Assembly: GCF_003574315.2 (NCBI RefSeq)
Contig: NZ_AP025739.1
Coordinates: forward strand, 1,240,001-1,304,000
Direction: 5' to 3'
DNA length: 64,000 bases
Origin: Capsulimonas corticalis
GTDB taxonomy: Bacteria; Armatimonadota; Armatimonadia; Armatimonadales; Capsulimonadaceae
Position numbers and translations under genes: made by a program. The notes under the pieces were generated by a model. It saw only the letters and a program-made list of their open reading frames with translations. It was not told where the DNA came from and made no database searches. Below, one piece after another: positions 37,516 through 45,439 of this stretch; position 1 is the stretch's first letter, and the number at the start of each line of letters is the position of its first letter.

Positions 37516-38274
37516 CTACGGCGCGGAAAGTAACCGCGCGGCGTCCGTGTCAAAATAAAAACGAGCGTTGGCGTGGCGGCGGATGAGCGTGGCGGGCACC
37601 TGCTCGGTCTCTTCGCCCTCCAGCGCCCGGCGGACGATCTCGGCCTTGCCGGCACCGCTCGCCATCATGACGATCTCGCGCGCATCCATAATCGTCGCGA
37701 TTCCCATGCTGACCGCCTGATGCGGAACCTGATCCAGCCCCCCAAAGCCCGGCGCGGCGTCCACGCGAGTCACCTCATGCAGCGTCACCAGGCGCGTGCG
37801 GGAGTCGCGCGGGCTGCCCGGCTCGTTGAACCCTACATGGCCGGTCCGGCCGATGCCGAGGAGCTGCAAGTCCAGCCCGCCGGTGTCCGCAATCCGCTCT
37901 TCGTAACGTCGGCAGTCCAACAAAATCTCCTGCATGCCCCGAGAACGGCCATCCGGGACGTACCAGCGGCCGATATTGATCTGGCTGAAGAGATTAGCCT
38001 CCATAAACGCATGGTAGGAATGCTCGGACGACGCCGACATCGGATAGTACTCATCCAGGTTGAAGCTGGTGACGCGCGAGAAGTCCAGCCCCTCCTCGCG
38101 ATGCATCCGAATCAACTCCGCGTAGACTCCCAGCGGGCTGGACCCCGTCGCGAGGCCCAGCACCGCGCCGGGCTTCGCGCGGACCAGATCCGCAATGCGC
38201 GACGCCACCGCGCGGCAAACGTGCGCGTAGTCCGAAGAGATGGAGATATTCTTGGGTTTCAACTCTGACAGCAT
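37516..38274 (-). CDS. nagB: Glucosamine-6-phosphate deaminase
   Basis: 252 residues from the ATG at 38272-38274; another ATG ten codons upstream (38304) is equally possible. Converts glucosamine-6-phosphate to fructose-6-phosphate and ammonia, the step by which GlcNAc enters glycolysis; cytoplasmic. Motifs: GLATGSSPLGVYAEL (phosphate loop), SFNLDEYYPMSAS (catalytic Asp region), GIGRTGHVGFNEPGS. It has a perfect promoter and palindromic operator upstream, shared with the glycosidase genes. No nagA is adjacent; the deacetylase must be elsewhere. Confidence 0.95.
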   Translation of the reverse strand: MLSELKPKNISISSDYAHVCRAVASRIADLVRAKPGAVLGLATGSSPLGVYAELIRMHREEGLDFSRVTSFNLDEYYPMSASSEHSYHAFMEANLFSQINIGRWYVPDGRSRGMQEILLDCRRYEERIADTGGLDLQLLGIGRTGHVGFNEPGSPRDSRTRLVTLHEVTRVDAAPGFGGLDQVPHQAVSMGIATIMDAREIVMMASGAGKAEIVRRALEGEETEQVPATLIRRHANARFYFDTDAARLLSAP

Positions 38275-38357
38275 AGTTGTAATTATCACACTCTCTGATA
38301 GCATAGTTTTCGGTATTGTACTCGCCCTGATGAGTTTTCCGTGAGTTTTCCAAAAAA

Positions 38358-38412
38358 CGTAAACGTTTACGGTAATTGCAATAATTATACAGGAAAGCCG
38401 CTGTCCTGTCAA
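38358..38412 (-). promoter_or_regulatory. nagB promoter with LacI-type operator
   Basis: Reading on the minus strand: TTGACA (38407-38412), 17-base spacer, TATAAT (38384-38389), and 12 bases downstream the perfect palindrome CGTAAACGTTTACG (38358-38371). The operator would overlap the transcription start region, as expected for repression. Confidence 0.85.
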
Positions 38413-38453
38413 TGCCCTTCGAATCCGCCGCCGAGTGCGTCTGGGAGGAGACC

Positions 38454-40451
38454 TCAGCGCGCCCCCGCCGTCAGCCCCGGCCAGTCGTCCGTGCGGAACG
38501 GCAGGGCGGGCAGTCCCGCGCCGTTGACGAGGCTGCACACCGGATTATCCGCCCAGGCGTAGCGCACGGCGGCCGGATGAGAAATCTCCGGCGACGAAAC
38601 GATCACGCTCGTTCCCTCGATCCGCGCCGACGCGCGCACGAACTTGCGGTCAGCGCCGGCGATGGTGAACCCGGTCAGCGGTCCGTTATCCTTCGCGGCC
38701 AGCCCTGCGCTGTGCGTGAACGTCAGCCGCGCCGCGCCATTCACGACGTTCATCGCGCGAAACTGCGGGCCGGACGCTTCGATTGTCTCGCCGTAGACCT
38801 GAGACCGCGCGAGCAGCGCCAGGCGCCGGCCGACCTCCTGCTTGTTCTTCGGATGCAGGTCGCCGCCGATATCGGCGGCGGTCATCAGGCCGATGTTCTT
38901 CCCATGCGTCGCCGTCATCGCCTGCGCCTCGCGCAGCTCGGCCCATTTGGAGTCGGCGGGACCATCCAGCGGCGCTCCATATCCCGCAAGCTGCACGATC
39001 AGGAACGGAAAGTCTCCTTCCCCCCAGCGCCTGCGCCAGTCGCGGATCATGGCGGGCAGCAGCGCCCGGTACTGATAAGCCTGATCGACATTCGACTCGC
39101 CCTGATACCAGAGGACGCCCTTGATCGGCAGCGGCAGCATCGGGTGAACGATCCCGTTGAACAGCACCGAGGGGTAATTCGCGTTGCTTTCGATGTCCTG
39201 CGGAAGCGGCGGCGTCCCCGCCAGCGGCGCGCCGATCCGGTAGCGCCAGGGGCCGGCGAGCGAGATCTCCCGTCCATCCCCGACCGTCACGCCAAAGCCC
39301 TGAGTCGACGCCGTCAATCCGCCGGGGCCGGCGGTGTCGAGCACGCGCACCGTGACGACATTACGCCCCTCGCGCAGCGCGGAGGCGGGAACCGTGTACG
39401 CGCGGTCCGGCGCAAATCCGAATGTGGAGCCGACAGGCGCGCCGTTCACCCAGGCGGTGTCGTCGTCATCCGCCTTAAACCGCAGCACCGCGTCTTTCTT
39501 CTCGGCGCCGGCGGGCAGATCGAACTCGCGACGCAGCCAGAGCACGCCGTCAAACGCGCTCAGCTCCGCAACGCCCGAACCTTCCCACACTCCCGGTTCG
39601 GCGATGGCTCCCCAGGCCGAAGCGTCCGTCGCCTCGGCTTCCCAGTGGCCGGCCGTACCGGGATCGTTCTTTGCGCACCATTCCTCGAAGCGCTGGTGAA
39701 TATCTCGTGACAGGCCGCGCCGCTGATCGTCCCGCGCGGCGTCCAGCTCATCCAGCGCCGGACGGTAATCGGGAACGTCGCGCCGCAGGGCCGCTTCACT
39801 GGTCCAGGCCTGCGCGGGCGTGCCGCTCCAGGCCGCGTCGATCAGGCCGATGGGCACATGGACATCCCGCCGCAAATCGCGCGCGAAGAAGTACCCGGCC
39901 GCCGAGAAACCATTCCAGTAGCCGCCGCTTTGGATCGCCTCCGGCGTGCAGACCGCCCATTGCCCGGCCATGGCGTCGCGCGGGGCGAGCGACAGCTTCC
40001 GATCCACCGTGCAAAGACGGATCTGCGGGTCATTCGCGGCGGCAATCTCCGCCTCGGCGTTGTCGACATTGCCGACGCCCATCTCCATATTGGACTGTCC
40101 CGAGCAGATCCAGACATCGCCCACCAGCACATCCTGAAGAATCTGCGTCTGAGGTCCCGAGACGATCACCGTATACGGTCCGCCCGCCGGCAGCGCCTCG
40201 AAACTCGCCCGCCACGCGCCCTTCGCGTCCGCCGTCGCCTCGGCCACATGCGCGCCCAGACGCAGCGTGACCTTGCGGCCGGGATCGGTCCAGCCCCAGA
40301 ACGGCGCAGGAACGCCGCGCTGGATCACCATATGATCGCGCAGCAGCGGCGCCAGAAACGGATGCTCCCCCGGATCGGACGCCGCCGATCCACGGGCGCC
40401 CAGCAACAGCGCGGCAAAGAAAACAGCCGCCGAGAATGGAATCTTATTCAC
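38454..40451 (-). CDS. Sialate O-acetylesterase-like SGNH protein with inserted beta-sandwich
   Basis: 665 residues with a GTG start and signal peptide (IPFSAAVFFAALLLGARGSA). The SGNH esterase is split: the first block (VWICSGQSNMEMGVGNVDNA, catalytic Ser in GQSNM) is near residue 118, and the second block (GVLWYQGESN, then DLHPKNKQEVGRRLALLA with the Asp-x2-His pair) is near residues 440-530. Between them lies a jelly-roll insert (GVLWLRREFDLPAGAEKKDA). Such proteins remove O-acetyl groups from sialic acids or other sugars. The start overlaps the end of the GH151-like gene by eight bases, so the two are coupled and belong to one operon. Confidence 0.9.
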   Translation of the reverse strand: MNKIPFSAAVFFAALLLGARGSAASDPGEHPFLAPLLRDHMVIQRGVPAPFWGWTDPGRKVTLRLGAHVAEATADAKGAWRASFEALPAGGPYTVIVSGPQTQILQDVLVGDVWICSGQSNMEMGVGNVDNAEAEIAAANDPQIRLCTVDRKLSLAPRDAMAGQWAVCTPEAIQSGGYWNGFSAAGYFFARDLRRDVHVPIGLIDAAWSGTPAQAWTSEAALRRDVPDYRPALDELDAARDDQRRGLSRDIHQRFEEWCAKNDPGTAGHWEAEATDASAWGAIAEPGVWEGSGVAELSAFDGVLWLRREFDLPAGAEKKDAVLRFKADDDDTAWVNGAPVGSTFGFAPDRAYTVPASALREGRNVVTVRVLDTAGPGGLTASTQGFGVTVGDGREISLAGPWRYRIGAPLAGTPPLPQDIESNANYPSVLFNGIVHPMLPLPIKGVLWYQGESNVDQAYQYRALLPAMIRDWRRRWGEGDFPFLIVQLAGYGAPLDGPADSKWAELREAQAMTATHGKNIGLMTAADIGGDLHPKNKQEVGRRLALLARSQVYGETIEASGPQFRAMNVVNGAARLTFTHSAGLAAKDNGPLTGFTIAGADRKFVRASARIEGTSVIVSSPEISHPAAVRYAWADNPVCSLVNGAGLPALPFRTDDWPGLTAGAR

Positions 40452-42483
40452 TCAGCTCCACCATTTGATGACATAGCACTTTGGGCACGGTGAACGTCAC
40501 ACCGCCGCCCGCCGTCTCTTCGATTTCCAGCGTCTCACCAGTGGGGGCGAGGCGCGCGGACCGGATCTTGACGCGCGGAATATTCACGCGGCAGCGCACA
40601 TCGTAAAGCGGCGTCAGGTCTTCAATGACCTCGACGGGCTTGGCGTCCTCGCCTTCGGCGGCGCCGCGCAGAACCGGCGTCGCGAAGAGCAGATGCAGCA
40701 CATAGCGCTCTTCCTCGGGCTGAACCATCAGGGACAGCCTTGCCGTCGACGGCAGGATCGCTTCAGCGATGGGATCGGAAATGAGCGTCCGGATGGCGTC
40801 CACGACGAAGTCGCGGTAGACCGGCTGGCCGTAGCGGCGATACCGCGTGAAGATATCGTGCGCGAAGTAGACCGCCTCGCCGTCGCCGACAGCGCCGGGA
40901 TACGGCCCGACGCCGTTGTCCGGCGTATGGAAATGGCTGCAAAAGTGATCGAAGGCGCGGTTGAAGTACGGCTCCGCGCGCAGCGCTAAGACTTGCAGTC
41001 CGGAATCCAGCTCCGGAACGACATCCCACGCGCCGCCGTGGATCACCAGCGGGCCACGCGCCGGCGATGTCGGGAGGGCGGCGGTCGGAATCAGATAATC
41101 GGGGTTCCAGGGGCTGCGGCCGGCCACCGTCAGGCGGTCCGCAAGCCCCGTCCATACAGCAAAACCCGTCTGGTCCGGCGTCAGACCGCTGCGTCCGCTG
41201 AGCAGCAGCTTGCCGCCGGCGCCGACAAACGCCTCCAGCCGGCGCGCGAACGCCTGGTGCGCAGCGTTTTCACCGGAAAGCACGATCTCGTCGGGCAGAA
41301 TGACCAGTTTGTACGGCGCCAGGTCCCGGTCCAGATCGATGACATCGAACAGCAGATGCGCCTCCAGCAGCATCCGCGCGGCGCCCTCCTCAGCGTGCGC
41401 GTGATCCCAGGCGCCGCGCGCCTGGTCCGTGCGCAGCGCTTCCGGCGAGACGAGCGCGATTTCGGAGACGGCGCGCGCGCCGCTCACCCACGGTTCTTTG
41501 GTTTCCACCTCGGTGTAGGCGGCACCGACAAGGCGATAGGTGTCCGGATTCATCTCCCCACTGGGATGCAGCTGATCGCCGATGCTGCACTTGGCGCCGA
41601 ACGCGAGCATCGCGGCGCATTCATAGCGGAGGGCGTCGGCGCGCTTGAAGCCGCCAAACTCGCCCCAGGTGGTGTGGAACTTGCCCGTCATCCCCAGAAA
41701 ATCATAGCCCGTAGTCGCGGCGTACTTCGCCGAAATGGGGAAGTGATCGTACCCCCACCCGCCCGTCGGCAGCGATTCCAGCTCCAGGTGCGAATTCCAC
41801 TGGATCGCCGCCTTGCCGCCTTTGGGGATATGGCCGCTGTTGTGAAAGACGCGATGGTTGGGATCCTTGCTGCGGGCGGCCGCCGTCGTGCGCGCATAGT
41901 AGTTCTGAAGCACGCGCGCCGCATATTCCTCCGCTTGCGCATCGTCCAGCGGGTTGACGCCCTCGGCGAGCATTCCCTTCATGCACCACGAGCAGTAACA
42001 TCGGCGCGCGCCGATGATGTCCAGAAAGATCCCGTCGCCATCGAACTTCTCCACCACTTCTTCGATCTGCGCGCACAGATAATCCAGATACGGCGTGTTG
42101 AAGCAGAGCATTTTGAAGCCCGGCGAGAGAGGCTCAAAAACCCGGCCGTCGCGGTCCTTGTAACCCCAGTCGGGATGCGCGAAGATCGACGCTTCGTCGA
42201 GACCGGCGGAGATGTAGATCGGCGTGCGAACATCGATCTCGCGGCAGGCGTCGAGTTGCGCGGGCAGCAGGTCCTCGGCCATGCCGGGATGGCGCACGCC
42301 GACATTCGTCTCGTGATAGCTCATCCCATGATGGCACTTGGCGAAGAGCGTGACGGAATCGACATGCCCCTCCCGCAGCATTTCCTGAAACCGCGCCCGC
42401 TCAAAGCGCGCGCCGACGCCGGCGATCTTTTCGCTCGTATGAAAGTCCAGATGGATCTGCCGAAACCGCAGTTCTTCCGTCAT
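40444..42483 (-). CDS. GH151-like / GH42-related protein, candidate alpha-L-fucosidase
   Basis: 679 residues, no signal peptide, so cytoplasmic. The start (RFRQIHLDFHTSEKIAGVGA) and layout fit the GH151 alpha-L-fucosidase type as I recall it: TIM barrel (about 1-370), a beta-galactosidase-trimerisation/class-I-amidotransferase-like domain (about 375-570, LVILPDEIVLSGENAAHQAF, GGKLLLSGRSG), and a small C-terminal beta domain. DGIFLDIIGARRCYCSWCM contains a Cys-rich loop. The family could instead be an uncharacterised GH42-like clade. It lies beside three GH29 fucosidases. An operator lies 44 bases upstream. Confidence 0.75.
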   Translation of the reverse strand: MTEELRFRQIHLDFHTSEKIAGVGARFERARFQEMLREGHVDSVTLFAKCHHGMSYHETNVGVRHPGMAEDLLPAQLDACREIDVRTPIYISAGLDEASIFAHPDWGYKDRDGRVFEPLSPGFKMLCFNTPYLDYLCAQIEEVVEKFDGDGIFLDIIGARRCYCSWCMKGMLAEGVNPLDDAQAEEYAARVLQNYYARTTAAARSKDPNHRVFHNSGHIPKGGKAAIQWNSHLELESLPTGGWGYDHFPISAKYAATTGYDFLGMTGKFHTTWGEFGGFKRADALRYECAAMLAFGAKCSIGDQLHPSGEMNPDTYRLVGAAYTEVETKEPWVSGARAVSEIALVSPEALRTDQARGAWDHAHAEEGAARMLLEAHLLFDVIDLDRDLAPYKLVILPDEIVLSGENAAHQAFARRLEAFVGAGGKLLLSGRSGLTPDQTGFAVWTGLADRLTVAGRSPWNPDYLIPTAALPTSPARGPLVIHGGAWDVVPELDSGLQVLALRAEPYFNRAFDHFCSHFHTPDNGVGPYPGAVGDGEAVYFAHDIFTRYRRYGQPVYRDFVVDAIRTLISDPIAEAILPSTARLSLMVQPEEERYVLHLLFATPVLRGAAEGEDAKPVEVIEDLTPLYDVRCRVNIPRVKIRSARLAPTGETLEIEETAGGGVTFTVPKVLCHQMVELSE

Positions 42484-42526
42484 ATCGCTCTCCCGTGAGG
42501 TCTCAGTTCGATCGCGCAGCTATTTC

Positions 42527-42540
42527 CGTAAACGTTTACG
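42527..42540. promoter_or_regulatory. LacI-type operator upstream of the GH151-like gene
   Basis: Perfect 14-bp palindrome CGTAAACGTTTACG, ending 43 bases before the GH151-like start codon. I see no convincing -35/-10 pair close by on the minus strand, so it may act as a roadblock to read-through or with a weak promoter. Confidence 0.8.
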
Positions 42541-42617
42541 TATTAAAATAAGTCGCTGCGCGCGAAATTCCTTCTTTACGCCTGGTTTCCAGACAATTCT
42601 CTTGGATGGCTTCCGTT

Positions 42618-43907
42618 TCACGCCGTCTTCTCCGCTTTGGGCGTCGACGAATTCTTCCGGATCTCCGCGAACAACCGCTTGAATGTGTCCACGGTGTTTT
42701 TCGTGTTGTCCGTGGGCTGAAATCCCGGCTTGGCGTAGTAGGTGTCGATAAAGTCCTGCGCGTTCATCCAGGTCGTGGCGAAGACTCCGGGCATGCGCGA
42801 GGAGATCGTCGGCGAGAAGAACGCGCGCGACGCGTTCTTGCGCACCAGATAAACTTGCTCCAGTTGGCCCAGCGCGGCGCCGGCGTTATAGCAGGAGCTT
42901 GGGAGCACATCGAACCCCTTCACGGCGAAGTAGGAAGGCGTCGGCGGCGCGTCCTCATACTTCCAGTCGCAGATCATGATATCCTTCGGAATTTGATCGA
43001 TGGCCCGGTGCGTGTTGTTGCGGCTCGCCTGCCAGGCGAACAGTCCGGTCTTATTGGCGTCGATCAGACGGTCGCTCCACATCCACATCCGGCATTTTTT
43101 GGACGCCAGGCGCGTGTGCAGACGCGTGACGTACTCCGCGAAGACTTCGGCGGGGTCGCTTCCGCCACAGCGCGGGCACTGTGGATGCGCCACGATCCAG
43201 GCTTCGTCCAGCCCCACATGGAAGGCGCTGGCCCCGCAGGCGTCGATCAGCTCATCCATCATCGGGCCGATGATCGGGAAGAGGTCCGGATGGCGCGGGC
43301 ACAGACATTTGGAGTAAAAATCGAACTCGCCGCCGCTACGCCAGGGATTGGGCGGATTGAGATCGGGCGACTCATCGAGCTGCGGATACTTCGCCAGCAG
43401 CGGACCGATTTCGATCTGCTCCGATTGGTGCGCGAGCAGGTTCATCTCCGGAATCAGCGTCACCCCGGCCTCCCGGCACGCCGCCGCGATCGTTCGGACA
43501 TCGGCCAGGGAAAGCAGCTTCTTCCCCGGCAGATCCGGCTGGCTTACGAACCGGCACCGGTAGTCGAACATCACGACCAGCGTGTTGACGCCCTCTTTCG
43601 GCAGCGCGTCGCGCACAAAGGCGCAAAACGCGGCCACATCCTGCGGAAACGGCGAATAAAGCGAAAGCGCCCGGATCGGCAATTCATTCCACGGCTCCGC
43701 CGGCGGCGACTTGGCCGCCTCTTCTTTTTTCGCCATCAGCGCCGCCGCACGGGGGCGGATCGGCAGCCGCGCGGGCTCCGCACCCGGCGCCGCTTCGGCC
43801 CGCGCCTCCAGCGGCAAAGCGCCGTCCCCGCCGGCGCGCCCGATTCCCGCGGCGACCAGGAGACCGGCGGCGCGCTGGAGGAAGCCGCGACGATTGACTG
43901 AAAACAT
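42618..43907 (-). CDS. GH20-like (beta-N-acetylhexosaminidase-type) protein with Tat signal
   Basis: 429 residues. The N terminus has a twin-arginine signal (NRRGFLQRAAGLLVAAGIGR), implying export after folding. The TIM barrel core (LPIRALSLYSPFPQDVAAFC, GVTLIPEMNLLAHQSEQ) and the Asp-Glu pair in FHVGLDEAW match the GH20 active site (usual HxGxDE). A Cys pair, CPRCGG, just after it may bind metal. Probably cleaves terminal GlcNAc or GalNAc residues; the family is inferred from the motif. It is highly similar to the gene at 62823, which lacks the signal. It shares an operon with the GH29 gene 10 bases upstream. Confidence 0.8.
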   Translation of the reverse strand: MFSVNRRGFLQRAAGLLVAAGIGRAGGDGALPLEARAEAAPGAEPARLPIRPRAAALMAKKEEAAKSPPAEPWNELPIRALSLYSPFPQDVAAFCAFVRDALPKEGVNTLVVMFDYRCRFVSQPDLPGKKLLSLADVRTIAAACREAGVTLIPEMNLLAHQSEQIEIGPLLAKYPQLDESPDLNPPNPWRSGGEFDFYSKCLCPRHPDLFPIIGPMMDELIDACGASAFHVGLDEAWIVAHPQCPRCGGSDPAEVFAEYVTRLHTRLASKKCRMWMWSDRLIDANKTGLFAWQASRNNTHRAIDQIPKDIMICDWKYEDAPPTPSYFAVKGFDVLPSSCYNAGAALGQLEQVYLVRKNASRAFFSPTISSRMPGVFATTWMNAQDFIDTYYAKPGFQPTDNTKNTVDTFKRLFAEIRKNSSTPKAEKTA

Positions 43908-43917
43908 GGACGAACTC

Positions 43918-45186
43918 CTACTTCAAGAACAATTCGATGACCGGAACGGTGACGTTTGGTTTTTTGACCGGCAGGCGCAGGCTGATCTCATTGGATTTGA
44001 GATCATAGTGCGGCTCCCATTCGTTGCGGCCGTTCATCGTGACCTCTGAGCCGTCGTGGAGGAGCTGGGCGTAGGCGATCTTGCCGGCGATTCCGTCCAG
44101 GTGCAGCTCTTTGAAAGGCCATGCGTAAAGATGCACATACAGCCGATGGGTCTTTGGGTTGTACGTCAGGCGGCAGTCCTGCGGCGTGTCAAAACCTTCC
44201 GGCGCCTGCGTACAGCCGTAGATCGCGCGGGAATGCAGGCGCATCCAGGCGCCGATTCCCTTCAGCCGCTCCAACACGCGGGCGTCGAACTCGCCGCGCC
44301 CGGTGGGGCCGACATTGAGCAGCAAGTTTCCGCCCTTGCTGACGGCGTCGATGAGCATCTGGACGAGCATCTCGACGCTCTTCCAGTTTTCTTCGTCGCG
44401 ATGATACCCCCAGGAGCCGCTAAACGTCTGGCAGACCTCCCACACGACCGGGCGGCCGTTGTCCGTCACCCACTCGCGCGGCTGAAACTGCTCGGGGGTT
44501 TTGATATCCCAGCCGTGATCCAGATCGAGCCGGTTATTCAAAATGATCTGCGGCTGCAAGCGCCGGATCAGCCGCAGCAGATCCTCGCTGCGCCACTGCT
44601 CGGCGCTCATATTCTCGTAGCAGAAATCGTACCAGAGGATATCGATCTTGCCAAATTGGGTCAGCAGCTCACGCGTCTGCCCATGGAGATATTCGACATA
44701 ACGCGTCAGATCCCGATTCGACGTATCGATCTCACTCAGACGCTCGCGCATCGGATGGTAGGCGTCAACGGGGTAATCGGGATGACGCCAGTCCAGCAGC
44801 GAGTGGTAAAGACCGGCGCGCATCTCCTTCGCCCGAAACGCCTCCACCATCGGCCGCAGCAGGTCCTTGCCATAAGGCGTCCGCGTCGATTTGTAATCCG
44901 TAAGCGCCGAATCCCAGAGGCAAAAACCGTCATGATGCTTGGTGGTCACGACAAAGTACTTCATCCCCGCATTCGCGGCGGCCTCCGCCCAGCGGTTCGG
45001 ATCGTAGAGGTCCGGATCGAAGCGATCGAAATAGCGATCGTACTCGGCGTCGGACATCTTCTCATAGCTCTTCACCCACTCATGACGCGCGGGCATGGCG
45101 TAGAGGCCCCAGTGGATGAACATGCCGAAACGATCCTGGACGAACCACTCGGTGTCGCCTTCGGTTTTGAGAGGGTGTTGTGTCAT
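43918..45186 (-). CDS. Alpha-L-fucosidase, GH29, cytoplasmic
   Basis: 422 residues without signal peptide. GH29 hallmarks: RFGMFIHWGLYAMPARHEWV, YFVVTTKHHDGFCLWDS, KIDILWYDFCYEN with probable nucleophile D187, and LIDAVSKGGNLLLNVGPTGRG. It ends soon after the barrel with one small beta domain. It removes alpha-linked L-fucose from short oligosaccharides inside the cell. First gene of an operon with the GH20-like gene. No strong promoter was found upstream; a 51-bp inverted repeat with a degenerate operator-like half site lies there. Confidence 0.93.
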   Translation of the reverse strand: MTQHPLKTEGDTEWFVQDRFGMFIHWGLYAMPARHEWVKSYEKMSDAEYDRYFDRFDPDLYDPNRWAEAAANAGMKYFVVTTKHHDGFCLWDSALTDYKSTRTPYGKDLLRPMVEAFRAKEMRAGLYHSLLDWRHPDYPVDAYHPMRERLSEIDTSNRDLTRYVEYLHGQTRELLTQFGKIDILWYDFCYENMSAEQWRSEDLLRLIRRLQPQIILNNRLDLDHGWDIKTPEQFQPREWVTDNGRPVVWEVCQTFSGSWGYHRDEENWKSVEMLVQMLIDAVSKGGNLLLNVGPTGRGEFDARVLERLKGIGAWMRLHSRAIYGCTQAPEGFDTPQDCRLTYNPKTHRLYVHLYAWPFKELHLDGIAGKIAYAQLLHDGSEVTMNGRNEWEPHYDLKSNEISLRLPVKKPNVTVPVIELFLK

Positions 45187-45241
45187 GATTTTTTAAGAAA
45201 AGATACAGTGAACTCGCGGCTGACCTTCGGGCCCATTCCGG

Positions 45242-45392
45242 GCAAACCCACCCCGGCGCTTCGCGCCACCCCTCCCGCCGACGGGAAGGGTTGGTAGGAT
45301 TGCCTCTTATGGAAGCCGTTTACGATAACACACTCTGAAATAACCCTTCCCGTCGGCGGGAGGGGTGGCGCGAAGCGCCGGGGTGGGTTTGC
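45242..45392. repeat. 51-bp perfect inverted repeat with 49-base spacer
   Basis: Arms 45242-45292 and 45342-45392 are exact reverse complements and very GC-rich. The inner 17 bases (CGCCGGGGTGGGTTTGC) occur a third time at 45409-45425. The spacer contains TTTACG, half of the operator seen elsewhere. It fills the gap between two GH29 genes and would fold into a long hairpin in RNA. Probably a REP/MITE-like palindromic element doubling as terminator for the gene at 45440. Confidence 0.85.
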
Positions 45393-45439
45393 ATGGGAGC
45401 ACGAGAAACGCCGGGGTGGGTTTGCCACGGAGGGTTAGG

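Noticed and set aside
40993-42498. Plus-strand frame of about 500 codons opposite the GH151-like gene
   Set aside because: No domain and typical antisense composition; the opposite strand is clearly coding.
45311-45324. Operator-like sequence in the spacer of the inverted repeat
   Set aside because: Only about 10 of 14 bases match; kept as a remark, not counted as a site.
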